Below, one piece after another: positions 1 to 6,028 of a stretch of DNA of 10,040 bases; position 1 is the first letter of the stretch, and each line of letters begins with the position of its first letter. Made by a program: the position numbers and the translations under genes. The DNA comes from Actinomycetes bacterium. Its GTDB lineage: Bacteria > Actinomycetota > Acidimicrobiia > Acidimicrobiales > Palsa-688. The stretch is from assembly GCA_021819345.1 (NCBI GenBank), contig JAKARG010000062.1, positions 1-10,040 of the forward strand, written 5' to 3'. Under the pieces are notes generated by a model. That model worked only from the letters and a program-made list of their open reading frames with translations, searched no databases and was not told where the DNA came from.

Positions 1-1622
1 TGCACCGCCCGGGCGAGCGGATGCTCCGAGGCGGTCTCGGCGGCTGCGGCGAGCGCCAGCACGGCCTTGCGCCCGTCGTCGTGGGATCCGTCCCCGTCCC
101 AGTGCCCGTCCCCGGCCCGGTTCTTGTCGTCGTCTGCGTCGACGTCGCCGTCGCCGTCTGCGTCGACGTCGACGACCTCCACGACTTCGGGCCGTCCGAG
201 GGTCAAGGTGCCGGTCTTGTCGACCACGACGGTGCCCAGTCGACGGACCCGCTCCAGGACCTCACCCCCCGAGACGAGCAGGCCCAGTTCGGCGCCCCGT
301 CCGCTGCCGACCATCACTGCGACCGGGGTGGCGAGGCCGAGAGCACAGGGGCAGGCGACGACGAGCACCGCGACGGCGGGCACCAACGCCGCCACCAGGG
401 AGTGGCCGCTCGCCAGCCACCCGGCGAAGGTCAGCGCAGCGACGGCGAGGATGATCGGCACGAACACGGAGGAGACCCGGTCCGCCAATCGCTGGGCCTT
501 GGACTTCTCCACCTGGGCCCGCTCGACGAGCGCCATGACCCGGGCGAGCGTCGAGTCCGCTCCTGTCCTGGTCACCTCGACCTCGAGCGGTGATAGCCCA
601 TTGACCGTGCCGCCGGTCACCTCGTCCCCCGCAGTCTTGGTCACCGGAACGCTCTCACCGCTCAGCATCGACTCGTCGAGCGCGCTCGACCCGCTGACGA
701 CGACCCCGTCGGCGGGGAGCGCCTCGCCGGGACGGACGAGCACCACATCACCAGCCCGCAGCGTCTCGACTGCGACCTCGATCGTCTCGGTCCCTGCCGT
801 CACCCGCGATCCTCTTGGCGGTGGTCCCGCCGCCCGTGGTCCTGCCGCCCGTGGTCCCGCCTCCCGTGGTCCCGCCGCCCGTGATTCCGCCGCCCCCGGC
901 GGTCCGGACCGGGCGACCAGGTGCGCGACCCGAGGGGTCAGGGAGGCGAGTGACTCGATCGCCTCGCCGGCGCGGCGGCGGGTGAGCACCTCCAGGTACT
1001 TGCCGACCGAGATCAGCGTCACGATCACCGCAGCGACGTCGAAGTAGGTGGGCTTGCCGGGAAGCAATGCCGTCGCCGCAACCGAGTAGAAGAACGCCAC
1101 AGCGGAGCCGAGCGACACCAGCGTGTCCATATTGGCGCTGCGATGGAGCAAGCTCGACAATGCCCCCCGATGGAAGTCTGCGCCGACCCAGGCGAACACC
1201 GGAAGGCTCAGCGCCAGCTGTGCATAGGGCGACCAGCTGCCGGCCCCGAACCCGTAGGCCAAGACGAGCACTGCTGCACTGCCCACCGTGCCTACGGCAA
1301 GCCTGATCCGTCGCCGGCGCAGGTCGGCGGCCCGCCGGGCCCGGCGTACCGCCGCATCCTCGGCGGGGTCCGCCACTGCGAGCGTGAGGGTTGCGTGGTA
1401 CCCGGCTGCCTCGACGGCTGCCTCGAGCGCCTGCCGATCCAGTTCGTGGCCCTCGGCGAGCTCGACCGTCGCCGACTCGGTCGCGAGGTTGACCCGTGCC
1501 CCGGCGACGCCGTCCACCGACGACAGTGCGCGCTCGACCCGCCGCACGCACGAGGCGCAGGTCATGCCCTCGACGGCCAGGTCATAGGCCACTGGAGGCT
1601 GTTCGACCGTCGGGTGGGTCAT
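1..1622 (-). CDS. copA: Copper-exporting P1B-type ATPase CopA (C-terminus off the left edge)
   Basis: The first 540 residues of a Cu(I)-translocating P-type ATPase, which pumps cytosolic Cu(I) across the inner membrane using ATP. Visible in order: an N-terminal heavy-metal-associated domain with GMTCASC (Cys22, Cys25); a hydrophobic stretch from about residue 106; the NMDTLVSLGS segment (164-173); YFDVAAV...GKYLE (193-211), both typical of CopA; the actuator-domain motif SGES (321-324); the transmembrane metal site CPC (424-426); the phosphorylation motif DKTGT with Asp468; and SEHPLARAV with the nucleotide-binding His534. The usual GDGxNDxP hinge is beyond the window edge. Two insertions are atypical: Ala/Gly/Pro/Arg repeats at about 240-272 and an Asp/Gly/His-rich stretch at 485-517. 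The ATG at 1622 is preceded by GGAGGAG (11 nt spacing) and lies 45 bp after csoR, so the two are probably co-transcribed. CPC supports copper (or silver) rather than Zn/Cd; family assignment is very secure. Confidence 0.97.
   Translation of the reverse strand, partial: MTHPTVEQPPVAYDLAVEGMTCASCVRRVERALSSVDGVAGARVNLATESATVELAEGHELDRQALEAAVEAAGYHATLTLAVADPAEDAAVRRARRAADLRRRRIRLAVGTVGSAAVLVLAYGFGAGSWSPYAQLALSLPVFAWVGADFHRGALSSLLHRSANMDTLVSLGSAVAFFYSVAATALLPGKPTYFDVAAVIVTLISVGKYLEVLTRRRAGEAIESLASLTPRVAHLVARSGPPGAAESRAAGPREAGPRAAGPRAAGPPPRGSRVTAGTETIEVAVETLRAGDVVLVRPGEALPADGVVVSGSSALDESMLSGESVPVTKTAGDEVTGGTVNGLSPLEVEVTRTGADSTLARVMALVERAQVEKSKAQRLADRVSSVFVPIILAVAALTFAGWLASGHSLVAALVPAVAVLVVACPCALGLATPVAVMVGSGRGAELGLLVSGGEVLERVRRLGTVVVDKTGTLTLGRPEVVEVVDVDADGDGDVDADDDKNRAGDGHWDGDGSHDDGRKAVLALAAAAETASEHPLARAV
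75..170 (-). repeat. Asp/Gly/His-rich insertion in the CopA ATP-binding region, with a 24-bp direct repeat
   Basis: Codes for residues 485-516 of CopA, just after DKTGT and before SEHPLA. The 17-bp word cgtctgcgtcgacgtcg occurs at 131-147 and again at 155-171, giving an eight-residue repeat (VDADGDGD, then VDADDDKN). This is followed by a stretch with alternating Asp/Gly and His507, Trp508 and His514. CopA proteins usually have only a short loop here. The Asp-x-Asp-x-Asp pattern resembles calcium-binding loops, but metal binding is not demonstrated. Confidence 0.85.
823..897 (-). repeat. Five 15-bp tandem units inside copA (Ala-Ala-Gly-Pro-Arg repeats)
   Basis: Plus-strand units at 823-837, 838-852, 853-867, 868-882 and 883-897; the consensus is ggtcccgccgcccgt and the last unit is degenerate. 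They are in frame and encode repeats of Ala-Ala-Gly-Pro-Arg on the minus strand at about residues 244-268 of CopA. They sit between the fourth predicted membrane segment and the actuator domain, where CopA proteins normally run directly into a short beta strand. Expansion by replication slippage is the likely origin (inference). Confidence 0.9.
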
Positions 1623-1633
1623 TGAACCTTCCA

Positions 1634-1640
1634 CTCCTCC
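1634..1640 (-). promoter_or_regulatory. Shine-Dalgarno sequence of copA
   Basis: GGAGGAG on the minus strand, 11 nt before the ATG at 1622, within the 45-bp csoR-copA gap. A second weaker purine run (GGAAGG) lies closer to the ATG. No promoter or terminator hairpin is evident in the gap, which supports translation from a csoR-copA transcript. Confidence 0.6.
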
Positions 1641-1667
1641 AGCACATGCCCTCCTACGGAGTCCTGC

Positions 1668-1949
1668 TCAGGCCTGCAGCAACCGCCCGATCGCGTCGGC
1701 AGCCTCCTTCACCTTGGCTGCGCCTTCGAGGCCGCCGGCTGCGGCGGCCTCGGCCACGCAGGTCCCGATGTGGGCCTCCAGCAACCCGAGAGCGACCGCG
1801 TGCAGGGCCTTGGTCGCAGCGGTCACCTGGGTCAGGATGTCGATGCAGTAGCGGTCCTCCTCCACCATCCGCTGCAGCCCACGAACTTGGCCCTCTATGC
1901 GACGCAGACGCTCGAGGTACTGATCCTTGTTGGCGCTGTAGCCGTGCAC
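1668..1949 (-). CDS. csoR: CsoR-family Cu(I)-sensing transcriptional repressor
   Basis: A 93-residue member of the CsoR/RcnR/FrmR (DUF156) family of all-helical repressors, which release operator DNA when Cu(I) binds. The core RLRRIEGQVRGLQRMVEEDR is diagnostic. Cys35 (in RYC), His60 and Cys64 (in AHIGTC) match the Cys-His-Cys Cu(I) ligand set of M. tuberculosis CsoR in identity and spacing. I chose the GTG at 1949: it has a GGAG six nt upstream, gives the usual short N-terminus (HGYSANKD) and leaves the operator palindrome at 1980-1994 outside the gene. A longer reading from 2015 would place that palindrome in the coding sequence. It is the first gene of the unit, followed by copA, so it probably represses itself and copA. 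The conserved Cu ligands and the copA neighbour make a formaldehyde or nickel sensor unlikely. Confidence 0.95.
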   Translation of the reverse strand: MHGYSANKDQYLERLRRIEGQVRGLQRMVEEDRYCIDILTQVTAATKALHAVALGLLEAHIGTCVAEAAAAGGLEGAAKVKEAADAIGRLLQA

Positions 1950-1955
1950 GGGAAT

Positions 1956-1959
1956 CTCC
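1956..1959 (-). promoter_or_regulatory. Shine-Dalgarno sequence deciding the csoR start
   Basis: GGAG on the minus strand, six nt upstream of the GTG at 1949. It supports that GTG over the upstream in-frame start at 2015. Confidence 0.6.
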
Positions 1960-1975
1960 GGCTCACTGGGCGATA

Positions 1976-1981
1976 ACCATA
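1976..1981 (-). promoter_or_regulatory. Predicted -10 element of the csoR-copA promoter
   Basis: TATGGT on the minus strand fits the actinobacterial TAnnnT pattern. It overlaps the end of the CsoR palindrome and would start transcription near 1969, giving a leader of about 20 nt that includes the GGAG site. I see no convincing -35 hexamer at normal spacing. Confidence 0.45.
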
Positions 1982-1994
1982 CCCTGGTAGGGTA
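1980..1994 (-). promoter_or_regulatory. CsoR operator palindrome
   Basis: On the minus strand TACCCTACCAGGGTA, with perfect 6-bp arms (TACCCT / AGGGTA) around a 3-bp centre. Together with the following TGGT it closely resembles the TACCC...GGGTATGG boxes described for CsoR regulators of copper genes. It lies 30 nt upstream of the csoR GTG and shares two bases with the predicted -10 element, so bound repressor would block RNA polymerase. The site follows from sequence and known family behaviour; binding is inferred. Confidence 0.8.
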
Positions 1995-2173
1995 CCAAGC
2001 GGTTGAACGAGGCACCGACTACCTCGACGCCGAAGCGCTCCTCGCCGGGAGCCTGCAGTGTCGTTGGAGGTGGGGAGCCCGACGCCCGACGCCCGAGGTC
2101 CTGTGCCCGCCGGCTGGGGCCTTCCGGCTCGCCGCCGCCCGCCGGCTCTGCACCTGCCGGCTCGGGGCCCGCC
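1995..2173. other. Non-coding part of the divergent csoR / HNH-gene intergenic region
   Basis: The whole gap between the divergent starts (1950-2283) is 334 bp. This stretch between the two promoter regions holds three 7-bp units (cccgacg, cccgacg, cccgagg) at 2078-2098 and four CCGGCT words at 2110, 2124, 2142 and 2157. No reading frame here resembles a known protein. It could be a degenerate low-complexity spacer. Confidence 0.5.
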
Positions 2174-2196
2174 CTGAACCTGTCGCAGGGTTGGGC

Positions 2197-2202
2197 TATG
2201 AT
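2197..2202 (+). promoter_or_regulatory. Predicted -10 element of the HNH gene promoter
   Basis: TATGAT, one mismatch from TATAAT, directly abutting the SOS box. A weak -35-like tgaacc lies at 2175-2180 (16-bp spacing). The predicted transcription start would fall inside the SOS box. Confidence 0.5.
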
Positions 2203-2216
2203 CGAACATACGTTCG
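2203..2216 (+). promoter_or_regulatory. LexA-binding SOS box
   Basis: CGAACATACGTTCG: 5-bp inverted arms around 4 bp, a full match to the Gram-positive/actinobacterial LexA consensus (CGAAC-N4-GTTCG, including the RNRY centre known from Bacillus). It is placed just downstream of a good -10 hexamer and 67 nt before the ATG of the HNH gene, the classical position for LexA repression. The match is seen directly; LexA control is inferred. Confidence 0.85.
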
Positions 2217-2283
2217 TTCTCGACGCAGCGAGAGCCTTCCTGTCGGTGTCGCCTCGGCGGCGGTCGGATCGGTCTGGTGCGCA

Positions 2284-4140
2284 ATGTGCGAGAGCCTCGA
2301 AGCGCTGTGCAAGGCGGTTGTCGGTTTCGCCGTCGGCTTCGATGCAGCGGCGATCAGCCCCGCTGTGGCCGGGGTGGTCGTGGAGCGTTGCACGAGCATG
2401 GAGGCGTCGATCAGCGCAGTGAAGGTCCTGGCGGCTGCACGGATGGCCGAGTCGGACAGCTGGAAGCGTGAGGGCTGTCGTTCTCCTGCGGAGCAGCTCG
2501 GTCGTAAGGCGCGGATGAGCCCGAGCGCAGCCCGTCGGGCCCTGGAGACCGGCAGGAGGCTCGCCCGTCAACCCGAGGTCGCCCAGGCTGCACTCGGCGG
2601 CGAGCTGAGCTCGGCTCAGGCGGAGGCGGTCTCCGATGGGGTAGCCGCGGACGGTTCGAAGGCGGGGGAGCTGTTGGATGCTGCTCGTAGCTCGACGATC
2701 GGCGAGCTGAACGAGCAAGTCGCCCAGGTGAAGGCGGCTGCGACCGACGCAGAAGAAGCCCACCGGCGGTTGCAAGCCAAGCGCAGCCTCCGACGCTGGG
2801 TCGATCGGGACGGGGCATGGCAGTCGCATGCGACGGGGTTGCCCGAAGACGGCGTTCGGCTCTGGAGGGTGCTCGACCCCATGCGTCGTCGGCTGAACCT
2901 TCTTCACCGTCGATCTGGCGTCGAACCAGAGAGTCTGGAGGCGTTGGACTACGACGCCTTGATGACTCTGGCCGCGGTGGCAGCCGGAGGCGAGGCCGAA
3001 CTGAGCTTCGCCGACCTGCGGGAGCTCGGGTTGTTCCCTCAGTTCGACGAGCCAGACGTCGGGTCGGCTTCCGCGGCGGAGTCGTACCAGGCGGAGTCGT
3101 GCGCAGCGGACGAGCCAGGTCCCGTGGCGGACCCGCCGATCGCCGCTGGGTCGCAGATGAGGGTGGCCACCGACTGCGACGGAGAAGGCGCCGACGGACA
3201 GGGTTCCGACAGACAGGGTGCCGACGGAGCACCCGGGGAGGGCTTTGTCGGGGTGCCCGGAGCCACCACCTCCGGGATCGCCGGAGCGTCCGCTGTCTCC
3301 GATCCCGACCCACCCACCGCCCCTGCTCCTCCACAGGATGCTGGTCGCGCACCGGACCCGGTAGCGAGTGGTGGTCCTGGGTGCCGAAGTGAGGACGCTG
3401 TCGCGGAGATAGGTGGTGCTCGGGACCTGCCGGGGACCGGGGTGTCCGGGGCGCCGAAGGCGAAACGACTTGCAGGCAGCCCGATGCAGATCATGGTCCG
3501 GGTCGACCTCGACGCGCTGCTGCGCGGCGTGGCACTCGAAGGTGAGCTCTGCGAGATCGCCGGATGGGGTCCAGTGCCGGTCTCGGTGATCGAACGCCTC
3601 GGGGAGAGTGAGAACCCCTTCCTCGTCGGTGTTCTCACGAAGGGAACCGAGGTGGTCGGCGTCTACCACCACCGCCGGCGACCCAACAGCGTGCAGCGGT
3701 CGGCCCTCGACTTCGTCCAGCCCACCTGCCAGGTGAAGGGATGCCCGGTTCGGGCTGGCCTGCAATACGACCACCGGGAGGACTGGTCGCGCACCAAGTT
3801 CACCGTCTACGACCTGCTCGACCGACTCTGCCCTCACCACCATCGCTTGAAGACCGAGAGGGGGTGGGCACTGGTCGAAGGGGTCGGGAAGCGTCTCTTC
3901 GTGCCCCCCGACGACGGCCGGCACCCTCGTCACGGCCACCCTGCTCCGTCGGTTCCCCGCTGGGCTCCGCCCCCCACTTCGTTCCCCGCCCCGCCCCCCA
4001 CTTCGCCGATCGACAGCTCCGACGCAGAGCAGTCCGGAGACGCCGGATCTCGCCTCGACGAGCTGTACGGACGAGCACGAGGTGCCACCAGGGCGAGCGT
4101 TGCCGAGCTCGCCAAGAACCCCGAGGTCGGTCCCTCGTGA
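2284..4140 (+). CDS. DUF222 / HNH endonuclease-domain protein (13E12 repeat type)
   Basis: A 618-residue protein of the DUF222-HNH family, common in many copies in actinobacteria (the 13E12 family of mycobacteria); its cellular role is not established. The DUF222 part covers about residues 1-255 (SPAEQLGRKARMSPSAARRA, then GELSSAQAEAV). Residues about 255-398 are a low-complexity, acidic and Gly/Ala/Pro-rich linker with short repeats. A conserved segment follows (MQIMVRVDLDALLRG; GWGPVPV). The C-terminal HNH nuclease motif has Cys482, Cys487, Asp496-His497, Cys516 and His519-His520, so metal and catalytic residues look intact. A Pro-rich tail ends the protein. I chose the ATG at 2284 because the family usually begins close to this MCESLEAL segment and an upstream TTG at 2191 would include the SOS box; no strong ribosome-binding site is visible. 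Probably a single-gene unit under LexA. Confidence 0.93.
   Translation: MCESLEALCKAVVGFAVGFDAAAISPAVAGVVVERCTSMEASISAVKVLAAARMAESDSWKREGCRSPAEQLGRKARMSPSAARRALETGRRLARQPEVAQAALGGELSSAQAEAVSDGVAADGSKAGELLDAARSSTIGELNEQVAQVKAAATDAEEAHRRLQAKRSLRRWVDRDGAWQSHATGLPEDGVRLWRVLDPMRRRLNLLHRRSGVEPESLEALDYDALMTLAAVAAGGEAELSFADLRELGLFPQFDEPDVGSASAAESYQAESCAADEPGPVADPPIAAGSQMRVATDCDGEGADGQGSDRQGADGAPGEGFVGVPGATTSGIAGASAVSDPDPPTAPAPPQDAGRAPDPVASGGPGCRSEDAVAEIGGARDLPGTGVSGAPKAKRLAGSPMQIMVRVDLDALLRGVALEGELCEIAGWGPVPVSVIERLGESENPFLVGVLTKGTEVVGVYHHRRRPNSVQRSALDFVQPTCQVKGCPVRAGLQYDHREDWSRTKFTVYDLLDRLCPHHHRLKTERGWALVEGVGKRLFVPPDDGRHPRHGHPAPSVPRWAPPPTSFPAPPPTSPIDSSDAEQSGDAGSRLDELYGRARGATRASVAELAKNPEVGPS
3076..3105 (+). 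repeat. Two 15-bp units in the HNH gene linker
   Basis: gcggagtcgtaccag followed by gcggagtcgtgcgca, encoding a duplicated Ala-Glu-Ser motif at the start of the disordered linker. The unit length matches other repeats in this window. Confidence 0.65.
3187..3231 (+). repeat. Three 15-bp tandem units in the HNH gene linker
   Basis: Units at 3187-3201 (ggcgccgacggacag), 3202-3216 (ggttccgacagacag) and 3217-3231 (ggtgccgacggagca). They encode Gly-Ala/Ser-Asp-Gly/Arg-Gln-like pentapeptides within the linker between DUF222 and the HNH domain. Confidence 0.8.
3967..4005 (+). repeat. Direct repeat in the Pro-rich tail of the HNH protein
   Basis: The 15-bp word ccgccccccacttcg occurs at 3967-3981 and 3991-4005, a 24-bp period coding for a repeated Ala-Pro-Pro-Pro-Thr-Ser motif. 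It lies after the nuclease motif. Confidence 0.75.
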
Positions 4141-4142
4141 AG

Positions 4143-4166
4143 GGTGTTCCTGGTTGTGCCAACACC
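4143..4166 (+). terminator. Possible weak hairpin after the HNH gene
   Basis: ggtgtt (4143-4148) pairs with aacacc (4161-4166) directly after the stop codon. The loop is 12 nt and there is no T-run, so it is a weak candidate for an intrinsic terminator. Confidence 0.3.
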
Positions 4167-4332
4167 GCTCGTCGTCTGTGTGAGCGTCTCGGTCGGAGTG
4201 TCCATACTCGGGATCACGCCTCCTCCCGGGCGCTGAACGTCAACGGCCATCGGGGTCTCCCCCCGTGGCCCCGGCAGATCCTGTTGGGCCCCTCCGTGAC
4301 GCTGGGTGGCTGGGCCTCTTCGTCCGGGGCAC

Positions 4333-4338
4333 CTACCT
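4333..4338 (+). promoter_or_regulatory. Predicted -10 element for a leaderless DUF445 transcript
   Basis: TACCTT fits TAnnnT and ends 8 nt before the GTG at 4347, the spacing expected when transcription starts on the start codon itself. There is no Shine-Dalgarno sequence before that GTG, and no clear -35. Confidence 0.35.
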
Positions 4339-4346
4339 TGTCCGGT

Positions 4347-5759
4347 GTGGGCATCCCGCAGGCCGGCGAGCGGCCCGAAGCGGGCGGGGCAGGCGAGCCT
4401 GACGAGCGGTCCGAGGCCGACCAGCAGGACGAAGCCAGCGGGGCGCCTGCCCCGAGCCGGCCCACCCCGGGCCGGACCACCCCGGGCCGGACCACCCCGA
4501 GCCGGTCCGTTCCGAGCCCGCCCGAGGCCCGACTGGCGCGGATGAAGCTCACTGCTGCTGGCTTCCTCACCATTGCCGCAGCGATCTTCGTCGGCTCCAC
4601 GCTCGGCCTCGAGCCCTCGACCCTACGGGGGTACCTGCTCGCCGGATCGGAGGCGGCGATGGTCGGTGGGCTCGCCGACTGGTTCGCGGTCACCGCACTG
4701 TTCCGCCGACCGCTCGGGCTCCCGATCCCCCACACCGCTCTCGTCCCTCGCAAGAAGGACGAGCTCGCCACCAAGCTCGGTGAGTTCGTCACCGGCTACT
4801 TCCTCACTCCGGACGTCCTCGAGTCCCAGGTGGTGGAGTCCCGGGTGGTGGATCGGGTCGGTCTGTGGCTGGCGGACCCCGACCACGCAGCCCGGCTCGC
4901 CGGCGGGGTGATGTCGGCGCTGGCCGACGTGCTCGGCTCCTTCGATCCCGCAGGGCTGGAGGAGCCGATCCTGGACCTCGTCCGCCGCCACCGCGGACCA
5001 CGCTCTTGGGCTCCAGCCCTCGGCGGGCTCCTCGCGCGGGCGGTGGACGGGGGTGCGCAGCGGCCGCTCGTCGACCTCCTCGCCGCCCGCTGCCGGGAGT
5101 ACCTGGCTGCCCACGAGGCATCTCTGCACCCGATGGTGAAGCGCTTCGTGGAGGAACGCAACTGGTTGACCGCCCTGATGACCACCGACCGGCTGGTCAC
5201 CAAGCTCCTCCGAGACGTACAGCTCGAGTTGGCGAAGATCGAGCAGCAGCCCGACCACCCGGTCCGCGTCGCCCTGGAGGACCTGCTCCGCCGGCTGGCG
5301 TTCGATCTCCGCCACGACCCCGACGCCGTCGCCCGGGTCGACGGCCTGCTGGCGAAGCTGGTGGACGATCCGCAGGCGACGGCGGTGGTCCGCTCGGCAC
5401 TCGGCGACGCGTTGGACGGCTTACGCCGGTCGATGGTCGACCCCGGTGGTCCGCTCGCCGCTCGGGTGGCCGCCGCCGTCGCCGAGCAGGGACGCCGGGC
5501 GGTCACCGACGTCAGGTTCCACGACGAGCTCGAGGGCGGTCTCCGCCGGGTGGTGGCCTGGGTGGTGGGTCGCTACGGCGGGGAGGTCACCGAGCTGATC
5601 CGCCGGCAGGTCGAGGCCTGGCCCGCCGAGGCTGCGTCGCGACGGATCGAGCTGGCCGTCGGGCGGGACTTGCAGTACATCCGGCTCAACGGGACGGTCG
5701 TCGGGGCCATCGCTGGCCTCGTGATCCACGCCGCCGGATCGTTGCTCGCCAGAGCTTGA
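4347..5759 (+). CDS. DUF445 family membrane protein
   Basis: A 470-residue protein of the DUF445 (YjiN-like) family; function unknown. Two hydrophobic segments follow Met66, at about residues 70-86 and 95-117 (GYLLAGSEAAMVGGLADWF). A long, mostly helical cytoplasmic or peripheral domain follows, and a third hydrophobic segment ends the protein at about 444-470. The closing DLQYIRLNGTVVGAIAGL is strongly typical of the family, as is GGLADWFAVTALFRRPLG near the front. The GTG at 4347 is the only plausible start before Met66 in a region that still lacks stops. It gives a 65-residue hydrophilic tail rich in Glu, Pro, Arg and Thr and carrying 15-bp repeats. The conserved LARMK just before the first membrane segment suggests some of this tail belongs to the protein, though translation from 4542 (Met66) is possible. 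It stands alone and converges on the amidohydrolase gene. Confidence 0.9.
   Translation: MGIPQAGERPEAGGAGEPDERSEADQQDEASGAPAPSRPTPGRTTPGRTTPSRSVPSPPEARLARMKLTAAGFLTIAAAIFVGSTLGLEPSTLRGYLLAGSEAAMVGGLADWFAVTALFRRPLGLPIPHTALVPRKKDELATKLGEFVTGYFLTPDVLESQVVESRVVDRVGLWLADPDHAARLAGGVMSALADVLGSFDPAGLEEPILDLVRRHRGPRSWAPALGGLLARAVDGGAQRPLVDLLAARCREYLAAHEASLHPMVKRFVEERNWLTALMTTDRLVTKLLRDVQLELAKIEQQPDHPVRVALEDLLRRLAFDLRHDPDAVARVDGLLAKLVDDPQATAVVRSALGDALDGLRRSMVDPGGPLAARVAAAVAEQGRRAVTDVRFHDELEGGLRRVVAWVVGRYGGEVTELIRRQVEAWPAEAASRRIELAVGRDLQYIRLNGTVVGAIAGLVIHAAGSLLARA
4452..4526 (+). repeat. Five 15-bp tandem units in the N-terminal tail of the DUF445 gene
   Basis: Units at 4452-4466, 4467-4481, 4482-4496, 4497-4511 and a decayed copy at 4512-4526; the best copies are ccgggccggaccacc. 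They encode Thr-Pro-Gly-Arg-Thr-like pentapeptides in the disordered tail before the first membrane segment. Confidence 0.85.
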
Positions 5760-5765
5760 GCCGGG

Positions 5766-5869
5766 CCGGCGGGTAAGAGCGGCCGGTAGCGCCGGCGGGT
5801 AAGAGCGGCCGGCAGTGCCGGCGGGTAGGAACGGCCGGTATTGCCGGCGGGTAGGAACGGCCGGTAGCG
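5766..5869. repeat. Four contiguous 26-bp tandem units between convergent genes
   Basis: Units at 5766-5791, 5792-5817, 5818-5843 and 5844-5869. Each starts with CCGGCGGGTA and contains a CGGCCGG word near its end. At each junction GCCGG and CCGGC can pair around a 5-nt loop (tagcg, cagtg, tattg). Differences fall in these loops and in a short spacer, while the stem bases are constant. The period is not a multiple of three and the array lies just after the DUF445 stop, so it is non-coding. There are no unique spacers, so it is not a CRISPR array. It may help end transcription from either side; that is inference. Confidence 0.85.
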
Positions 5870-5986
5870 GCGGAGAGCGCCGGCTGGCGGGCAGGGTAGG
5901 CCAGACCAGGCGAGCGGGGTCGGTGGGATCAGGAGAGGCCGGCGGCGGTGGCGCCGACGGCGGCGGTGACGGCCGGGGACAGCGTG

Positions 5987-6009
5987 ATCGGCGGTGAGGA
6001 ACCGCCGGT
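5987..6009 (-). terminator. Candidate terminator hairpin for the M20D amidohydrolase gene
   Basis: CGGCGGT (5989-5995) pairs with ACCGCCG (6001-6007) around the loop gagga. The pairing extends by one wobble and one more base pair. It lies about 20 nt beyond the stop codon of the minus-strand gene. There is no U-run, as is common in very GC-rich actinobacteria. It could serve both convergent genes. Confidence 0.5.
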
Positions 6010-6028
6010 ACCGGGGGTGGTGGCCCGC

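Noticed and set aside
67..1047. Long plus-strand Ser/Thr/Arg-rich open frame
   Set aside because: It is antisense to copA, which has all the P-type ATPase motifs on the minus strand; the composition is that of a GC-rich shadow frame.
748..1551. Minus-strand 267-residue open frame with Gly-Gly-Thr-Thr repeats
   Set aside because: It is a different frame over the same copA DNA; the repeats are the alternative reading of the 15-bp units and nothing resembles a protein family.
1963..3939. Minus-strand 658-residue open frame opposite the HNH gene
   Set aside because: It runs through the SOS box, the CsoR operator and the antisense of a clear DUF222-HNH protein; no recognisable domain.
2284..4140. 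HNH gene as a homing endonuclease or part of a mobile element
   Set aside because: No intron, intein, inverted repeats or target-site duplications flank it; the DUF222-HNH layout is a common chromosomal actinobacterial family.
4156..4236. Small open frame starting GTG after the HNH gene
   Set aside because: No ribosome-binding site, low-complexity Val/Ser/Pro content and no context supporting a gene.
5766..5869. CRISPR array
   Set aside because: The 26-bp units are contiguous, with no unique spacers and no cas genes nearby.
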